Shown: positions 23,431-37,082, numbered from the stretch's first letter. The stretch is DNA of 64,000 nt from Ophiura sarsii (GCA_035610835.1 CM069454.1:62664580-62728579); one strand, 5' to 3'. Notes: a model not told the origin generated them from the letters alone. Program-made: numbers and translations.

Positions 23431-25043
23431 ATGTACATGTGTAAATGTTAAAATCATAAGACCTTTGACCAATATGACCAATAGCAGTAGGGCCTTTATA
23501 GCTAAATAAATGCACCTTTCGGTATAAATAATTCAGACACCCTGTATTGTTGTACATATCACATACATTATAATTATATTCAATTTATCATGCTGGCACA
23601 ACCTATATAATATGATAGGAGAGAGACAGATATGTTATGTTATTATAGCTAAGCTTTGCTTTAAAGTCTGCAGTGAAACTCTGGCCGATATTACCGGAAA
23701 GTGATTATCATAGAGTATAATGGGCTTGTTTTTATACGAAACTAATCGAATGATCTATAGCTAAGTATTGCTTCTTATACTAATTCACGTATGTGTACTA
23801 ATGATTAGACTAATGGTTTCAATCTGCTCCGAAATTAGATATTAAAAGCTATTAAAGTAAGCGCGCTTCCTTGTTGCATGTGCCGGTGTAGTGTTAGTCC
23901 CCTGAAGCCATAGTCCGCCCCGTACAGTAAAGTATAGGTTATGGGGCACTCATCTGTACACGCTTCGCGCTTCTTTCCATGTCTGAATGGAATGCTTTAT
24001 TGCCGTGTAAATGGACAGGAAAGGCGCTCAGTGGAGTGAGAATACTAGTAGAGAATGATGCATCATGGTATATTATTGGTCAAGAAATCTGTGTGTCGAA
24101 ACTGCACGCTGTATATGATATAATATAGACAGTGGCATAGAATGACACATTATACTCAAATGCAGTATATTGGGTTACACAATAATAGAAACTCAACAAG
24201 ACTTCGATGTCAGTTCCTTTGGTAAAGAGGCCTAAATGAGGGATAATGGTAAAGCTTAGCCAGACGATAGAACTCGAGACACCTGAAACATCTGCTCTCT
24301 TTTCCCGTCATTTACACAATTCATATTTTCTAGAAATGTTGAAGTAAAGTTACCGGTCATATAATATAATATTAGCTGAAAGATTTGCCCGAACCATAGT
24401 AAACGGTAATCAAATGAATTTAAGCTTGCGTGTTAGCGATTTCCCCCTAAAATGGAATATTTTAGTTATCACATGATCAAAACTTGTGTATTTGTACTGC
24501 CTTAAACCAACTTGATATCACTATCAGTGGCTCAATCTTAGTTCCGTTATATTAGCCCACTGTGATATTAGCCTATATAGCTTTATAAATCACAAAATCC
24601 AACAGGCACCATCACATAAACTAGGCAAAAAAGAAGACGATTGTTGCCCAAACACGACCCACCCATAATTTTTTTTTTTAAACTGTTTTTGTATTTATTT
24701 TAAAGATATTTGTTATGGTGAAAAATTATGTTTTAAATGATATTTTTATCTGAAGTTGCCAAATAGATAGACTTTATTTATACACATATCCTCCCTTGTA
24801 AACGCCAAAGAGGTGCAAATTCAGGATTCTTGCAAAAACTGGACATCAAAAATGGTCTGAGGGTTTGTACTACTAGTAAAGTACTACTGTTTGCACCCTT
24901 GCATCTAACGCACATGCTTTCACTGAGATTTTAGACTTCTCACATTTTTGTTGGTTTATTAAAACAAACATATGAACATTGGAGCAATTGAAAACAAAAT
25001 TTCATTTTTTTCTTCTTTTTCTTCTCTAAAAGTGTTGGGTAAG
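23431..25043. other. No gene recognised; solo mariner-like end near 23520
   Basis: Single-copy AT-rich DNA just left of copy B. CGGTATAAATAATTCAGACACCCTGTA at 23519-23545 matches the right end of the element at 19543-20521 but has no partner. Nothing else identified. Confidence 0.4.
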
Positions 25044-25339
25044 CTTTAGAATCGAACTCAAAAGTGTCCAATAGCAACAAAATAGAAGAACAAAAAGTAA
25101 TCGACCGACCGACCCACTCTACTTTTTTCACCCTTGTTTGGACAAACAATCCTTTTTTTGTGTGCGTATAATGATGTACAAAAACACTATCGTTAAAATC
25201 CTCGATTTTTAATACCGGTATGTACGACACAACCGGTGCGAAATGAAATCGTGATGCTTATTAATCTAGCAAATCCTTAGTTCAAAATATTGTTTATCAC
25301 CATATTCGTGACTGACCAATTTACTATGTTTACAATCCT

Positions 25340-26000
25340 GTAAAACTCACATTGTAAAAGTCACGTGTAAAAAACATTAAAGCACGTGGAAATCTTGTAT
25401 AAAAACAAATGGCAGTGAAAGATATCATGTAATTACAGCCAAAAGCGTTTGTAATTTATCGTGAATTTCGCATGTAAATATCGTGGAAGTCATGTGTAAA
25501 TATGGTGAAAGACACGCGCAGACAGACAAAAATGTAAATATATGTGAAAATATGCATTAAATGTAGTGAAAAACACTTGCACAATTATGGCTGTGAAGCA
25601 CGTGTGAATCGTAAATGTCGCGTTTAAATACCGTATGGTGAAAGACACGCTCGGAAGACACGTACAGATAGCGTGAAAGACGCGTTTAAATATAATGTGA
25701 AAGACACGTGTAAATGTAATGTGAAAGACACGTGTAAATATAATGTGAAAGATACTTGTAAATATAATGTGAAAGACACGTGCAAATATAATGTGAAAGA
25801 CAGGCATATAAATATAGTGAAAACACCTGGAAATACCGTGAAAGACAAGTGTCTTCATCGTGACTCCATGTTACATGTATAACTGTGGAAGACATGTGTA
25901 AAGATGGTGAAAGATGGATTGAGAAAGACTACATGTAAATATAGTGAATATAATATGTTGAAAAACACGTGTAAAACATGGTACATAAATACTGTGAAAA
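25340..26000 (+). repeat. 24-bp minisatellite array (copy B)
   Basis: This is the copy B counterpart of the CACGTG-bearing 24-bp array, with the same regular core at about 25685-25810. It differs from copy A by small indels. The long repetitive minus-strand frames here are products of the period, not genes. Confidence 0.85.
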
Positions 26001-26669
26001 TCAAGTCGCTAGAAAACACACGAATTGCAGCTTGCTGAATTGATGCTAGTATAAGTATACCGTAATGAAAACAGATGCGCCGGGTTATGTAAAGCAATAA
26101 TATTGAAATTAGTTCAATGTTGGGTTCTTTCCATGTAGTATTGCTATGTTGTTTGCATCATTACAAATCTGTATAGTGGGTTAGGTTTTATCCGGATAAT
26201 TAGCCGGGTTTAATGATCCCCAATAAAACTGTAAAATGTCAACCCGACTGCCATGCCACTATCCATTACCGAGTTTCGTATATTGACTCGGATAAGTCTA
26301 ATGTGGACTCTGGTTAATTAATTAATTAATTTGCATTAAATGCAGTGCATATAGTCTGTCCCCCCAAAAAATCATCCCTGCGTAAAATATATAAATGGGC
26401 AATGGATTATTTCGGAGAAAATCGCGTCATAAATTGTATGTAATGCAAACTCCCAATCATTTCGTAATACCAACATCGGGTTAAGATTCGATGGGTCTGT
26501 TTTCAAATGTAAATACTCTAGTAATATGCAATAATTAAAAACACGTGGCTTTCATATAACGATTACACACCAGCTGGTAACATTCATAAGAATAAACACA
26601 GTTGAACAAGCATATAGTTCTTGGACTACATTGCAATATACCGTATTGGAGATGCAATTTTAAAGGATT

Positions 26670-27985
26670 ATAACTGAGATTAAGTGCTTTCTACTGAAGA
26701 TAGCAATATCTTGAGCAATAATGAAGATACAAATGTATAATGTACCGAAGATTATTACTTAGAGAAATTTGTGACAGCTATATTTTAATCGCATTGTTTT
26801 TAAGAAAAATGTATAAACATTGAAGAAAAATTGCGATCTATTGGATATAACAATTTATTAAAGGACTATTACAGAGAAATAAATAGGTGCTATCTACTGA
26901 AGATAGTAATATTTTGAGGAATTAATATTACGAAGAGTTTGTGTAATGATTATTACTTAGAAATGTGCTATCTACTTAAGATAGCATTGTTACTAAGACA
27001 AAGGTGTACACAATGAAGAAAAATTTGCGATACTGGATATAGCAATTTTCAAGGATTGTTAAAAAGAAAATGAAGATAACAATATTTTGAGGAATTAATA
27101 CAAATAATTACGTATGTACATTCTCAAAGGGTTCTAAAACTGTCCTCTATAAGGAATCTATGGTTCTCCAACAAACCCAAAAGAGTTGTAAAGAAGTTAT
27201 AAGAACCGAATTTGGTTAATAAAGAACCATGGTTCTCCTAAGAACCTTTTAATAACCATGCGAGTTGTATTCTTTAAAAGGGTTCCGGTCATATAGAGGA
27301 CAAGATTTGTTCTGAAATTATTTCTGACTGTACTGAAGATAGCAGTATTTTAGATATTGCCTTTTCACATAACGGAGATGTACGTGCAATCTGCTATAGC
27401 TGCCCTGTGTGACCGTAAGTTTATATCAAGGGGTCTGCTATAATAGGCTAGCGCACATGATAACATCTGGCAGCTATTGCAGATGAAGCCTTGTTGCGCT
27501 AAACCCTCGATATTATTAGAAAGGCTTAATTGTCGCTAAGATTGAAATCATGCACTGAAGACAGCAAATTGTTTTGCGTGAATGGAATGGTACTCTGGGG
27601 AGCCTATACTCTGTTTGGCCATCTCGAGACAGTGACGTAACCGCGTATTCTACTAAATGCATCACATAACGCGCGCGCATACTCGCGGCGCTGGTGTATA
27701 AACACGAGCGTTGAAAGGCGGAAGATACACACGCGTGCGTAAAAGCTGCGCCTGTTCAGTTACGTCACTGTCTCGAGATGGCCAAACAGAGTATAGCACC
27801 AAAGTACCTGGGATGTTCTTTGCTGTATAATGAATTAAACTATTAGAGATAGAGATAGTTATGTGGACTTGTCGGAAAACCTGCTATCTACTGAAGATAG
27901 CATTATGATGTAGGCCTACAGAAAGAATGTGCTATCGCGTGCATAAAGCCCATTCGAAGCAACTCATAACAATATTGTTATTAAC
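26670..27985 (+). repeat. Dispersed hairpin repeat (copy B)
   Basis: Counterpart of the copy A array, with full or near-full hairpin units near 26690, 26892, 26970 and 27885. A B-only segment of about 200 bp (27110-27320) and the short element at 27607-27793 interrupt it. Confidence 0.65.
27605..27795. mobile_element. Short element with 35-bp perfect terminal repeats (copy B only)
   Basis: Between TA dinucleotides, 27607-27641 and 27759-27793 are perfect inverted repeats starting TACTCTGTTTGGCCATCTCG and containing GTGACGTAAC. The 117-bp core is CpG-rich. Copy A has no insert at the matching place near 2440. Perfect ends imply recent mobility. Confidence 0.85.
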
Positions 27986-28120
27986 CGAAGATAGCAATAA
28001 AGTGAAAGGTTGATAACATTCATTTTAGATTAAATTAAGAAGAAAACCTAAACGGATTAGATTAGATAAATTATTTTTTAAGATTAAATGAAGAAAAAAC
28101 TAATCGGTTTAAGATTTAAT

Positions 28121-28787
28121 CAGGGTGAGTCAAAAAGAAGTTTACCCGGATTGGTGATGTTTTAAAAAACAAACAAATGACACTCGAGAGTTCAGTAAAG
28201 CATATATTTAACAAGCATTCTCTCCCGCTTATTAGGAAAAAGGAATGACACAAATTGAGCATTGTTAAGAGGAGTTATGTCTATTTTAATAAAGGTACTC
28301 ATTTTGCAAGCTGTCCACGGAATACTTGACCAAACAAATGTAAAGTAAGCATTTTAGCTGCGTACTTCCCTATTGACCGAGATTGGTGATGTTTTTCAAA
28401 ACAAATAAATGACACTTAAAAGTTCAGTAAAGCATTTATTTACCAAGCATACTCTGCTGCTTATTAGAGAAAACCAATGATGCAAATTGATCATTCCTAA
28501 GAGAAGTTATGCCTGTTTTACTGAAAGCGCTCATGTTTGTAGCTGTCCATGGAATGCTTACTTTACATTTGTTTTGTCAAGTATTCCGTGGACAGCTTGC
28601 AAAATGAGTACCTTTATTAAAATAGGTATAACTCCTCTTAGCAATGATCAATTTGTGTCATTCTTTTTTCCTAATAAGCAGGAGAGAATGCTTGTTAAAT
28701 ATATGCTTTACAGAACTCTCGAGTGTCATTTGTTTGTTTTTTAAAACATCACCAATCCGGGTAAACTTCTTTTTGACTCACCCTGTA
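28121..28787. mobile_element. Mariner-type foldback with three arm copies (copy B only)
   Basis: Ends are CAGGGTGAGTCAAAAAGAAG and its complement, with TA on the right. The left arm (28121-28330) is followed by a direct, more diverged copy (28380-28560), then the inverted right arm. Copy A is uninterrupted near 2965. The plus-strand frames at 28487 and 28644 run through the arm and are not genes. Confidence 0.8.
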
Positions 28788-29989
28788 GAGCTCCTGTGTA
28801 AGGCGGTGAGAAAAAAAACCCCATGTTTTACGGGCAAACGGACCTCTCAGGCAGAGTCGATCGTTTTGTGTATGTTTTTCCCAACAAAATTCGGGAATTT
28901 GGAGGGAATTACCAACAATTTTTGATATTTCCTACAACAAAAAAACAAAACATTTTAAATTCTTCTAACAAAATTCCAACAACAACAAAATCGAAAATAT
29001 TCACAACATTTTCATAACATTTTTGTTCTTGAAAAAAAAAAGAAGAAAAAAAAAGTCGGGCCCGTGGAACAGAGCGTTTTTTCTTCGTAGCCTTATTATG
29101 AGTGTATAAATGATGAAAATAAATGGTCCTCGTAAAGAGACGGCTGTTGGATAGCGATATATAGACCATGCCTTGCACATTGGATCATTCATTCTTGATA
29201 AGAAAATAATTATAGTCTGTCTACTCATAAATATGTGACACAAATTCCATATTTCAATACGAATCAAAAGACATATTGAAATTGTGGTCTATCTTTAAAC
29301 ATCAAATGTTACACTCACACCTGCTCCTTTCATGTAATATAAAACATGAATTCATACATTAAAACTACCGGGGACACTTCTATTGTCCCATAGATTCTAT
29401 ATTAACCCATATACTGCTAAATCTGATTGAAGTCCATCTCTAGTCACCAGGAGCCATAGATTTAAATTATAATTCTGTGCCAGGAGCGTAACTATTTATA
29501 GGGGGAGGGGGGGGGGGGTGGCATTCGGCGCTGCGCCAGAGGGCTCCTCCGATCGATGCCCCAAATGAAATGACAAAATATATGCACAGTTAAAGCCCAC
29601 AATTATGCATACCCTTTAAAAAATATGAGTTGTTTGCATTTTTCTCATATCTATACCAGCTGGCGTGGTGGAACTTTCTCTTTACACAAAAGACAGTTAA
29701 TTTGCAAATTTACAAATCAATACTTGGGTTCAACATTTTATGCATAACAATATAGAATTGAACAAGAATTGTGTTTTCAATTATGCCTGTTCAAAATTAT
29801 TCATTCAGGATTGAGGCCATGTTTTGTGATAATACACATGCTTTTGACATTCCAAACGTTCATTATATTATGTGATAGGCTTTTATATTGTTATGCAATT
29901 ATTCCATGTGTGCATACAATGTGGATGCATTACAAATGTGTCCTATTGAATGTACAGTATATAGGACAACACTCTAGGTCTATGTCAAC

Positions 29990-30440
29990 ATGGCAAAGAA
30001 GACCAAAGAACTCAGTGTGCGCATATTGTGAATGCTCACAAATAGGGGAAAGGCTACAATGCTATTTTGAAGCGACCCCAAGTGCCAGATTCCATCATAC
30101 AAAGCATAAATAGGAAGAACAAGACGGTCAACTCAGTTAAAAACCTTACGGGACGCAGTCGGAAGCCAATTGTGTCCCTTGTTTGACAAGAAAAGTATGA
30201 TAAAAGGCCAACAACAATCCACATATCATCGTCAGTGCTCTCCTGAACAATCTAAATCTTGGACCCAAATATATAGGCAGACACTCTAGCAGACATTGCA
30301 CACGCGAGTTCTCCATGGACTCCGACCAAGAAAGACTCTACTCCTGAAAAGAGACAAAGAGAAACTCGTCTAGCATTTGCAAGAGAACTTCTGGATAAAG
30401 ATTCAAACTTTTGGTCCTCAGTGTTTTGGGTTGGCTAAGA
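29990..30440 (+). pseudogene. Dead Tc1-like transposase fragment, left half of a head-to-head pair
   Basis: Read with frame changes, the plus strand gives MAKKTKELSVRIL, then a degraded helix-turn-helix region, then KRQRETRLAFARELLDKDSN with FW following. These match the N-terminal and early DDE region of Tc1 transposases, which bind the inverted repeats and cut DNA. Stops and frameshifts make it inactive. The sequence is the inverted counterpart of 30420-30790. The segment is absent from copy A. Confidence 0.7.
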
Positions 30441-30790
30441 TGCAATACGAGTTTTTCTGTGTCTCTTTTCAGGAGTAAAGTCTTTCTTGGTCGGCCTCCT
30501 TGGAGACCTCTCATGTGCAATGTCTGCTGGCTGGAGTGCATGTCTGCCATGATATCTTGGTCCAAGAATTGCCAAGGTTGTTCAGTAGAGCATTGATGGT
30601 GATCTGTGGATTGTTGTTGGCCTTTCGCAATATTTTACTTGCCAAACAAGGGGACACCGTTGGCTTCCGACTGCGTCCTTCAATGTTTTTTACTGAGTTA
30701 AACTTCTTGTTCTTCCTAATTATGCTTTGTATGGTGGACTCTGGCACTTTGAATTGTTTCGAATAAGCTCTGTAGCCTGTCCCCTATTTG
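30420..30790 (-). pseudogene. Dead Tc1-like transposase fragment, right half of a head-to-head pair
   Basis: The frame 30747-30511 reads MPESTIQSIIRKNKKFNSV and GRSRKPTVSPCLASKILRKA, which matches the second paired-like helix-turn-helix of Tc1 transposases. After a frameshift it continues HMRGLQGGRPRKTLLLKRD. The catalytic DDE part is not present. Together with the plus-strand copy it forms a long palindrome centred near 30420. Confidence 0.78.
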
Positions 30791-31775
30791 TGAGCATTTA
30801 CAATATGCCTATGCACTAAAAAAGGTCCTCACTGAGTTACACACCCCCACCCACACCCCACACCCCTGAATGTTGGGGGGGGGGGGGGGGGGGCGCTTCC
30901 GCCGCCTATAATTGTATATACCTCTTGTGGAAGTAAAGGAAATAATTGAGCTCTGTCAGTCTGTGCTCACACTGACAAAAGATCACCCATTTCAATTTCA
31001 ACGTTAACATCAATTTAGTTTTAATATTCACATAGCACTTAACTCAAATACACCGTTGAAAATATCACGTAAAAGAAGACACAATTTAATCAAATCCTTT
31101 ATTGAAAGACTATACATCACAACTGTCAGTAGGCTTGTACACATGCACTGTACATTAAAAAAAAGTCTGGAAATTTAACCCCAATGATTCAGTTTCAAAA
31201 AACCAATGTGAATCGAATTAATTGAGAAATAAATATTAAAGGGGCATTAAGAAATACGTATGGGAGTGCGCCCTCAATTTTTCTGGAAATCAGGGTTTTT
31301 TTGTGCCAAAATGTAATACTTTAAAAGGCGGAGGCCATCTGAAACCGTTTACCTTAATTCGCCGTCTATCATGTAAAATGTCTTGATTGATAATATAGAT
31401 GTAGATCACATCGAAATTATCAGCATATCACTCACCACGTAACTTGCTTCAACCAAATGTCAATCTAGCGCCATTATTCAACTGTTTTCCCATAAATCAA
31501 TGGAGTATTATGCCAAATCAATACTTCAGGGTTCCTAAGTACCTTTTCTATTGAAACAATATCTTTTTTCCAAATTTTATTTTTCTCGGCAATCTCTCAA
31601 TGCCCCTTTAAATCTGCATGTTATAGACAGCTACAAAACGCTATTCATCATAGCTGTTAAATTGCGTGAAACTTGGAGCATCCCAGAATTAACACCCAAT
31701 AAGAGATTCATTGTAAATTACCAAATGTGAATCGAAATAATTTAAGAGTAATTAATATGAAATGTGCAAGTTATT

Positions 31776-32110
31776 AACCTAACTCTACCCCAACTTTTTT
31801 TAGAATTTGTTCTTCAACGTGGAAAATCATCCAAAATATCCCTCCCCCCGATCCGATCCGATCCAGGGACCTCTAGCACCAGAGGGGATCCCCTCGGGAT
31901 TTGATAGGGACCTCTAGCACCAGAGGCGAACAATGCCCCACTACACCACGGTCGTCAAGGCTAGTTTGCGCAGTACTAGTAGTATATTGCGCAAACTATA
32001 TGGGCTGGCTCAATTTTTTCATCGAATAACTTCCACGCCAGTAGGTACCAACGTGCCCAGTCGTGGTATTTTGGGGTATATGGTAGGGTTAGGGTTATAG
32101 CACTATAAAG
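31776..32110 (-). mobile_element. tRNA-derived SINE-like insertion (copy B only)
   Basis: About 330 bp is absent from copy A, where TTATTAAGCACTAT is continuous near 5960. On the minus strand it contains GTGGTGTAGTGGGGCATTG (box A-like, near 31950) and GAGGTCCCTATCAAATCCC (box B-like), a tRNA-like arrangement. GGGACCTCTAGCACCAGAGG is repeated twice at 31866 and 31907. Flanks are too degenerate for a sure target duplication. Confidence 0.45.
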
Positions 32111-32747
32111 CAATAAACATGCGCGTACAGCCGTCTTCAAAACAGTTATTAAATTGACTTATAAAATGTTTATTCCCAGCAGCTACCCATATGCAAAAGG
32201 TTATAAGAATCAATCAGGCTGTTCCTGTTGACTTTCAGCTTCTATTATGAGCGTATCTCGTGGCCGATATATATTCTCGAGTTGCTTCCGTATTTGCATC
32301 AATCAAAATGCTCAACGAAACCTGTGCGTTAATAATTGTTTGCATCCCAAGACGAAAAGCTGGAGGGTGGATCAGTGGCATAGATAGGGATTTGCGCGGG
32401 AGGGAGGGGGCGTAAGATATGTATAAGAGGCCTGGAGGGAGGGAAGTTCTACGGGGGCAGTCCCGGGGGGGGGGGCAGTACAGCTGATGATATCATTTTG
32501 TTATTTGACACTTTTCACGCGGCAGTCGTCTGCAGACGACAGTTCCAACATTTCACAAAATGTTTCGAAAAGGTCAAAATTATTAAATTTCATCACAATA
32601 TTTAGAATCACCATGACAAATATATTAAAATAAGTACAAACATGCCTAGTATTGGTTCAGTTATTCTTGAGATAAGACTTTGAAAATTGTTAAATGTTTC
32701 TGAAACATCTGTTGGGAAAACTTATAATAGCCACGTGGAAAGTGTTA

Positions 32748-33363
32748 TATACGAGGGGGTATTGAAAAGTTTTAGAAATCACCCAGAAGTGAAGGAGCTA
32801 GAAATTTCATTTTGTTATGTGATCCTTCAGACATCTTTACATAGTCCCTGTGCAAAGTTACACATTTCTCCCACTTTTTATTACCTGTCCAACAGACCAC
32901 CATTGTAGAGATCCTCAGATTGACCGCCATTGATTTATTTTCAGATTGCCTCAGATTGTGTTATTCCCAAAACAGCAATAACTAGTTTAAAGTGTTGACA
33001 CAAAGGGTCAAAGGTCATGTAGGGGTCATAAGAGGTCAATCTGTGCACACCCCATGTTACTCATAAGTTTATTATCACCAAGCTTGTTTGTAATGACCTT
33101 TGACCCATTTCTGTCAAAAATTTAAACTATGTATTGCTGTTTTGGGAATAACACAATCTGAGGCAATCTGAGAATCAATCAATGGCGGTCAATCTGAGGA
33201 TCTCTACAATGGCGGTCTGTGGACAGGTAATAAATAGCGGGAGAAATGTGTAACTTTGCACAGGGACTATGTAAAGATATCTGAAGGATTACGTATCAAA
33301 TTAAAGTTTCTGGCTCCTTCACTTCTGGGTGATTTCTAAAACTTTTTGATACCCCCTCGTATA
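32748..33363. mobile_element. Foldback element TACGAGGGGGTAT (copy B only)
   Basis: Inverted arms of about 250 bp start TACGAGGGGGTATTGAAAAG and meet around a 130-bp centre near 33050. Flanked by TA; copy A is uninterrupted at GGTAAATATACATGAG. Mariner-type target preference. The plus-strand frame at 32687 is accidental. Confidence 0.82.
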
Positions 33364-34121
33364 TACATGAGTTTGTTGTTCGTCCTCGTATCATACGAGA
33401 GCCCTCTCACACATGGACAATACCCCTTATGGAAGAATATTCTCGAGCCACGGTGGTGACATTTTCAAGGAAAGGGCAAGTTAAGCCCGTGTCATGATTT
33501 TCATCTAAAAGACGATTTATGGATCAATATACCTAATATTTAATTTTCCCTTCTTGTTTTTTTTCTCTTCCCAAATACAGACGACTTTTCCGGATCCGAT
33601 ATGGAGCTAGACAGTTAGCATTCCCGGAACGTCGCATCCGTAACTCACCATTGAAATCCTCTTCATTTTATGGGGCTTTGCATGCGCATACTGTATACTT
33701 AAATACTGATGACCACCGGATGAGAGATGGGAGATCTGTTGAGTTATGTAAAGACGAGTTAGGAGGAAAACAAGAATCGTTGGCAATGAGTGGACGCGTG
33801 ATTAGTGAATGATGTGAACCGATGACCGCAAGAGAGATGGGAGAGTTACGAAAAGACGAGTTGTAAGGAAAGCAATAGTCTCACTATAAAGTGCCTAAAA
33901 CACTTAACACTGGTACTGGCCTTCAGGCTCGGCTATGGAGGTCTTTACTAAACATCTTGAAAAAAGTGAAAGGATCAAATGTGACCATGGCTAGAGTAAA
34001 ATGTTAGGTGTTGTACCTGGTCTTGTATACTTATTTAGATAAAAAGAATACCGACACAATAAATATCCGATTTATGGTTCCGACCGATTTACACATTTGT
34101 GTTTGTGAAACTTTGAGGAAA

Positions 34122-34269
34122 GAGATTCCGGAGTTCCTTTAGTATACCCTACCACTGCATGTCTTCAACCAGTGACAGTTAAGAAAACTGCTTCAACGGG
34201 GATTTATAAAGAACGACCCATTCACTTACACAGTGAGGAATACAATTTTTTTAGTTTATCCGAGATTCC
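34122..34269. mobile_element. 132-bp insertion with 8-bp duplication GAGATTCC (copy B only)
   Basis: GAGATTCC lies at 34122-34129 and 34262-34269; copy A has it once near 8565. The insert starts GGAGTTCCTTTAG and ends TTTATCC. Terminal inverted repeats are only a few bases. An 8-bp duplication fits hAT or Merlin elements. Confidence 0.7.
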
Positions 34270-34485
34270 AAGGTTATAATAATATTTTCGGTTTTATTTT
34301 AACAAAAATCGAAATGTTTATTTGTGACGGTTCCGACCTGTAAAAAAATTGGTAGAAATGTTTTCAAGGATTTTTTTCCGATACTGTTAGATTTATGGTA
34401 AAGCAGTATAGCGTATCTCCCGGTGGGTTCGGGGGCAGAGTGCCTCCCCTGACGGCTTTGACCAGGAAAGCCAACTATGGGCTAA

Positions 34486-34678
34486 AACAGGCAAAGTGAA
34501 GGGAAGAGAAGAAGAGAAAAAGGAGAAAGGGAAGGAAGAAGAAGGAGAGAAAATAGGGAATTAGGAAAAGGGAATGGAAAGAAAGGGAGAGGAAGATAAG
34601 AAAGGGAAGGAAACGGATAAGGAAAGAAAAAACGAAGGGGGGGGGGGGGGGAGAGGAAAGAGAGGAAGGAAAATAATT
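34486..34678 (+). repeat. Polypurine tract (copy B)
   Basis: Counterpart of 8803-8990 with a poly-G expansion at about 34637-34652 that copy A lacks (A has a short GGGGGAGG there). Confidence 0.85.
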
Positions 34679-36351
34679 ATATAGATAGTTGATAAGGACG
34701 GGATAATAAGATAAGATATTTAAAGTGAAAAATGAAAAGAAACTTGGAGAAGAGAAGAGATTTAACCATCTATCTAAACAATTGATGATTTATGTATCTA
34801 TGAGCGTGCGTTACGTTACTTACCCGGGTTACTTAGCGGTCACTGGTTACTTCGGTGACTTTCATCAAGGTCGTTAAAGGACCGGGAAAGGGATTCCCCC
34901 TACTTTGGGGGTAATTGTGCCTATTTGGGATCTAAGGATTTCCCATATAATTGTAAATTTGCCCTTTGCGACGGGCAATTCAGTATAAGAATGGCAACCC
35001 CCTTCCCGACAAGTGATCCCGTACGCCACTGGTTAGAACCAAGAGAGAAGCTTTTCTTTCTGCTTCAGAAACAACACGCGCGTCGTCATCATGCACTTGC
35101 ACTATTGGCGAGCGTTCACTTATTGTATTCTAAAAATGCAAACAATTATTTCTTTGTGACCTAAAAGGTGAAATTCCATGAACAAATTTTGCGATTTTTC
35201 AATCAGACATTCTTTTTATTCAAAGGTTAATTGTCGAGACCTTTCTCATGTTCACTTTTCCCGATTTGCGTCACAACAGCGAGTTGAATAAGAGGTGTTA
35301 AAGTCTATTATTACAGAAACTGCCTATTTGAAATTAGAAAAAGAACATTCATTGTACAGGGTGTGTCAAAAAAAGTGTCCCATGTGAAACATGATTCTTT
35401 TTGGCCGTTTTTTCAGTTGAAAGTCATTTTCTTGTTTAAAAATGGCCAAAGTGGGATTCGCACTCTGTTACTGAATTGACCGAGAGGTAGCTATGCAACA
35501 ACAAATATTGTCATAGTGGTTCACTAAATATACCTATAAGACGGGTGAACCCCCCCCCCCCCCCCCCCCCCCACCCCCAAATATGAAATTTATCTTTTGA
35601 ACTATCAATGTAATGTATATCATGTGTATATAAAGTATACATTTTTGGAAAGTAAATGATTCGGAGAATCCATTTTTGTATCAAATTTCACTAAAAATGC
35701 TGATTTAAAAATATTTTGAAAAAAAACAAAACTTTTTTGGCTCGATATTTTTCGGACAACGTAACAAAATCAGATTTTTGCAAAAAATACCGAAATTGCA
35801 CAAAAATCATCTAAAGACACTTCTCTAGGAACGCATTTTTGAAGTTAAAAAAAAATGTTTATGAAAAAACACTTTAAAATCTTGTTTTGACCAAATCTTT
35901 ATGCCCAGAGTGTTAACATTTTGCGACAGTCTGTAGCATAAACGGAAATCAGCTCATGAGTCTTCAGTTTCATTATGGGGTCGAATACGGTACTACGCAC
36001 CATTCTATTGGTATTTAGTTTCATTCAATTTATTAATAAGTATTCTTGACACGGTTACAGAGAGCTCTTAATCTTATGTCGTTATTCCAATATTCCAAAT
36101 TCCAGATAGTTTCTGATTAAAATTGGTTTCGGTAGTCCCCTCTCTGCTCATGTTTCATCCCTATTGTAGGCCATTTATTGCATGCACACTCTTGGTAAAC
36201 AACTATTATATAGATCAATTGAATTCGCCTACATGTACGTTAGTGCAGTGTTATGGTCAAGTCCCTATAAACCTCTAGTCATACGTCAATAGACAGATGT
36301 AACTATTAAAGTCAAGTCAAATCTGTCTCAATTCATCTCAAGTCAAGTCAA

Positions 36352-36440
36352 GTCGATCCAATAGGATAAGTCGATCCAATAGGATAAGTCGATCCAATAG
36401 GATAAGTCGATCCAATAGGTCAAGTCAAGTCTATCCAATA
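36352..36440 (+). repeat. Five tandem units of GTCGATCCAATAGGATAA
   Basis: An 18-bp unit repeats about five times, bounded by AAGTC repeats and a poly-C run. Low-complexity satellite. Confidence 0.85.
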
Positions 36441-36701
36441 GCCCCCCCCCCCCCCCCCCCCGACAAGTGATCCCATACGCCACTGGTTAGAACCGAGAGA
36501 GTAGCTTTTCTTTCTGCTTCAAAAACAATCTACGTCGTCATCATGCACTTGCACTATTGGCGAGCGTTCACTTATTGTATTCTACAAAATGCAAACAATT
36601 TCTTTCAAATTTCAAATCAATCTTGTGTGACCTATAAAAGGTGAAATTCCATGAACAAATTTTGCTATATTTTTCAATCAGACATTCTTTTTATTCAAAG
36701 G

Positions 36702-37082
36702 TTAAAGGCATATTATGTGATCTTTTCCAGAGAGCGCCCTCTATTCATGATTTTTTTAGAAAGTAGATTTTCTTGCAGATTTACATTTCCGATCATAAAT
36801 CATACATACATTCCAAGTTACAGAGCGATACGATTCCTAATTACCTCAAAATCATGGTTTTAGAGTGAATTTAGAGTGAAAAATATAAACTGTCGGGATT
36901 CCGACAGTTTATTTTCACTCTAAAACCATAATTTTGAAGTAATTAAGAATCGTATCGCCCTGTAACTTGGAATGTATGCATGATTTATGATCAGAAATGT
37001 AAATCTGCAAGAAAATCTGCTTTCTATTTTTTTTTTCGATGTTGAGGGCGATCCCTGGAAAGATCACATAATATACCTTTAA
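36702..37082. mobile_element. TTAA-flanked foldback element
   Basis: TTAA lies at 36702-36705 and 37079-37082. Inside, arms of about 180 bp start AGGCATATTATGTGATCTTT (left) and AGGTATATTATGTGATCTTT (right, complement). The centre near 36898 is the short palindrome CTGTCGGGATTCCGACAG. TTAA targets are used by piggyBac and Kolobok elements. Confidence 0.8.

Noticed and set aside
27110..27320. A MITE with GTCCTCTATA ends (copy B only)
   Set aside because: TGTCCTCTATA and its complement are present, but outer boundaries and a target duplication could not be fixed.
28487..28925. Overlapping plus-strand frames
   Set aside because: They read through the mariner-type foldback arm and into host flank; absent from copy A.
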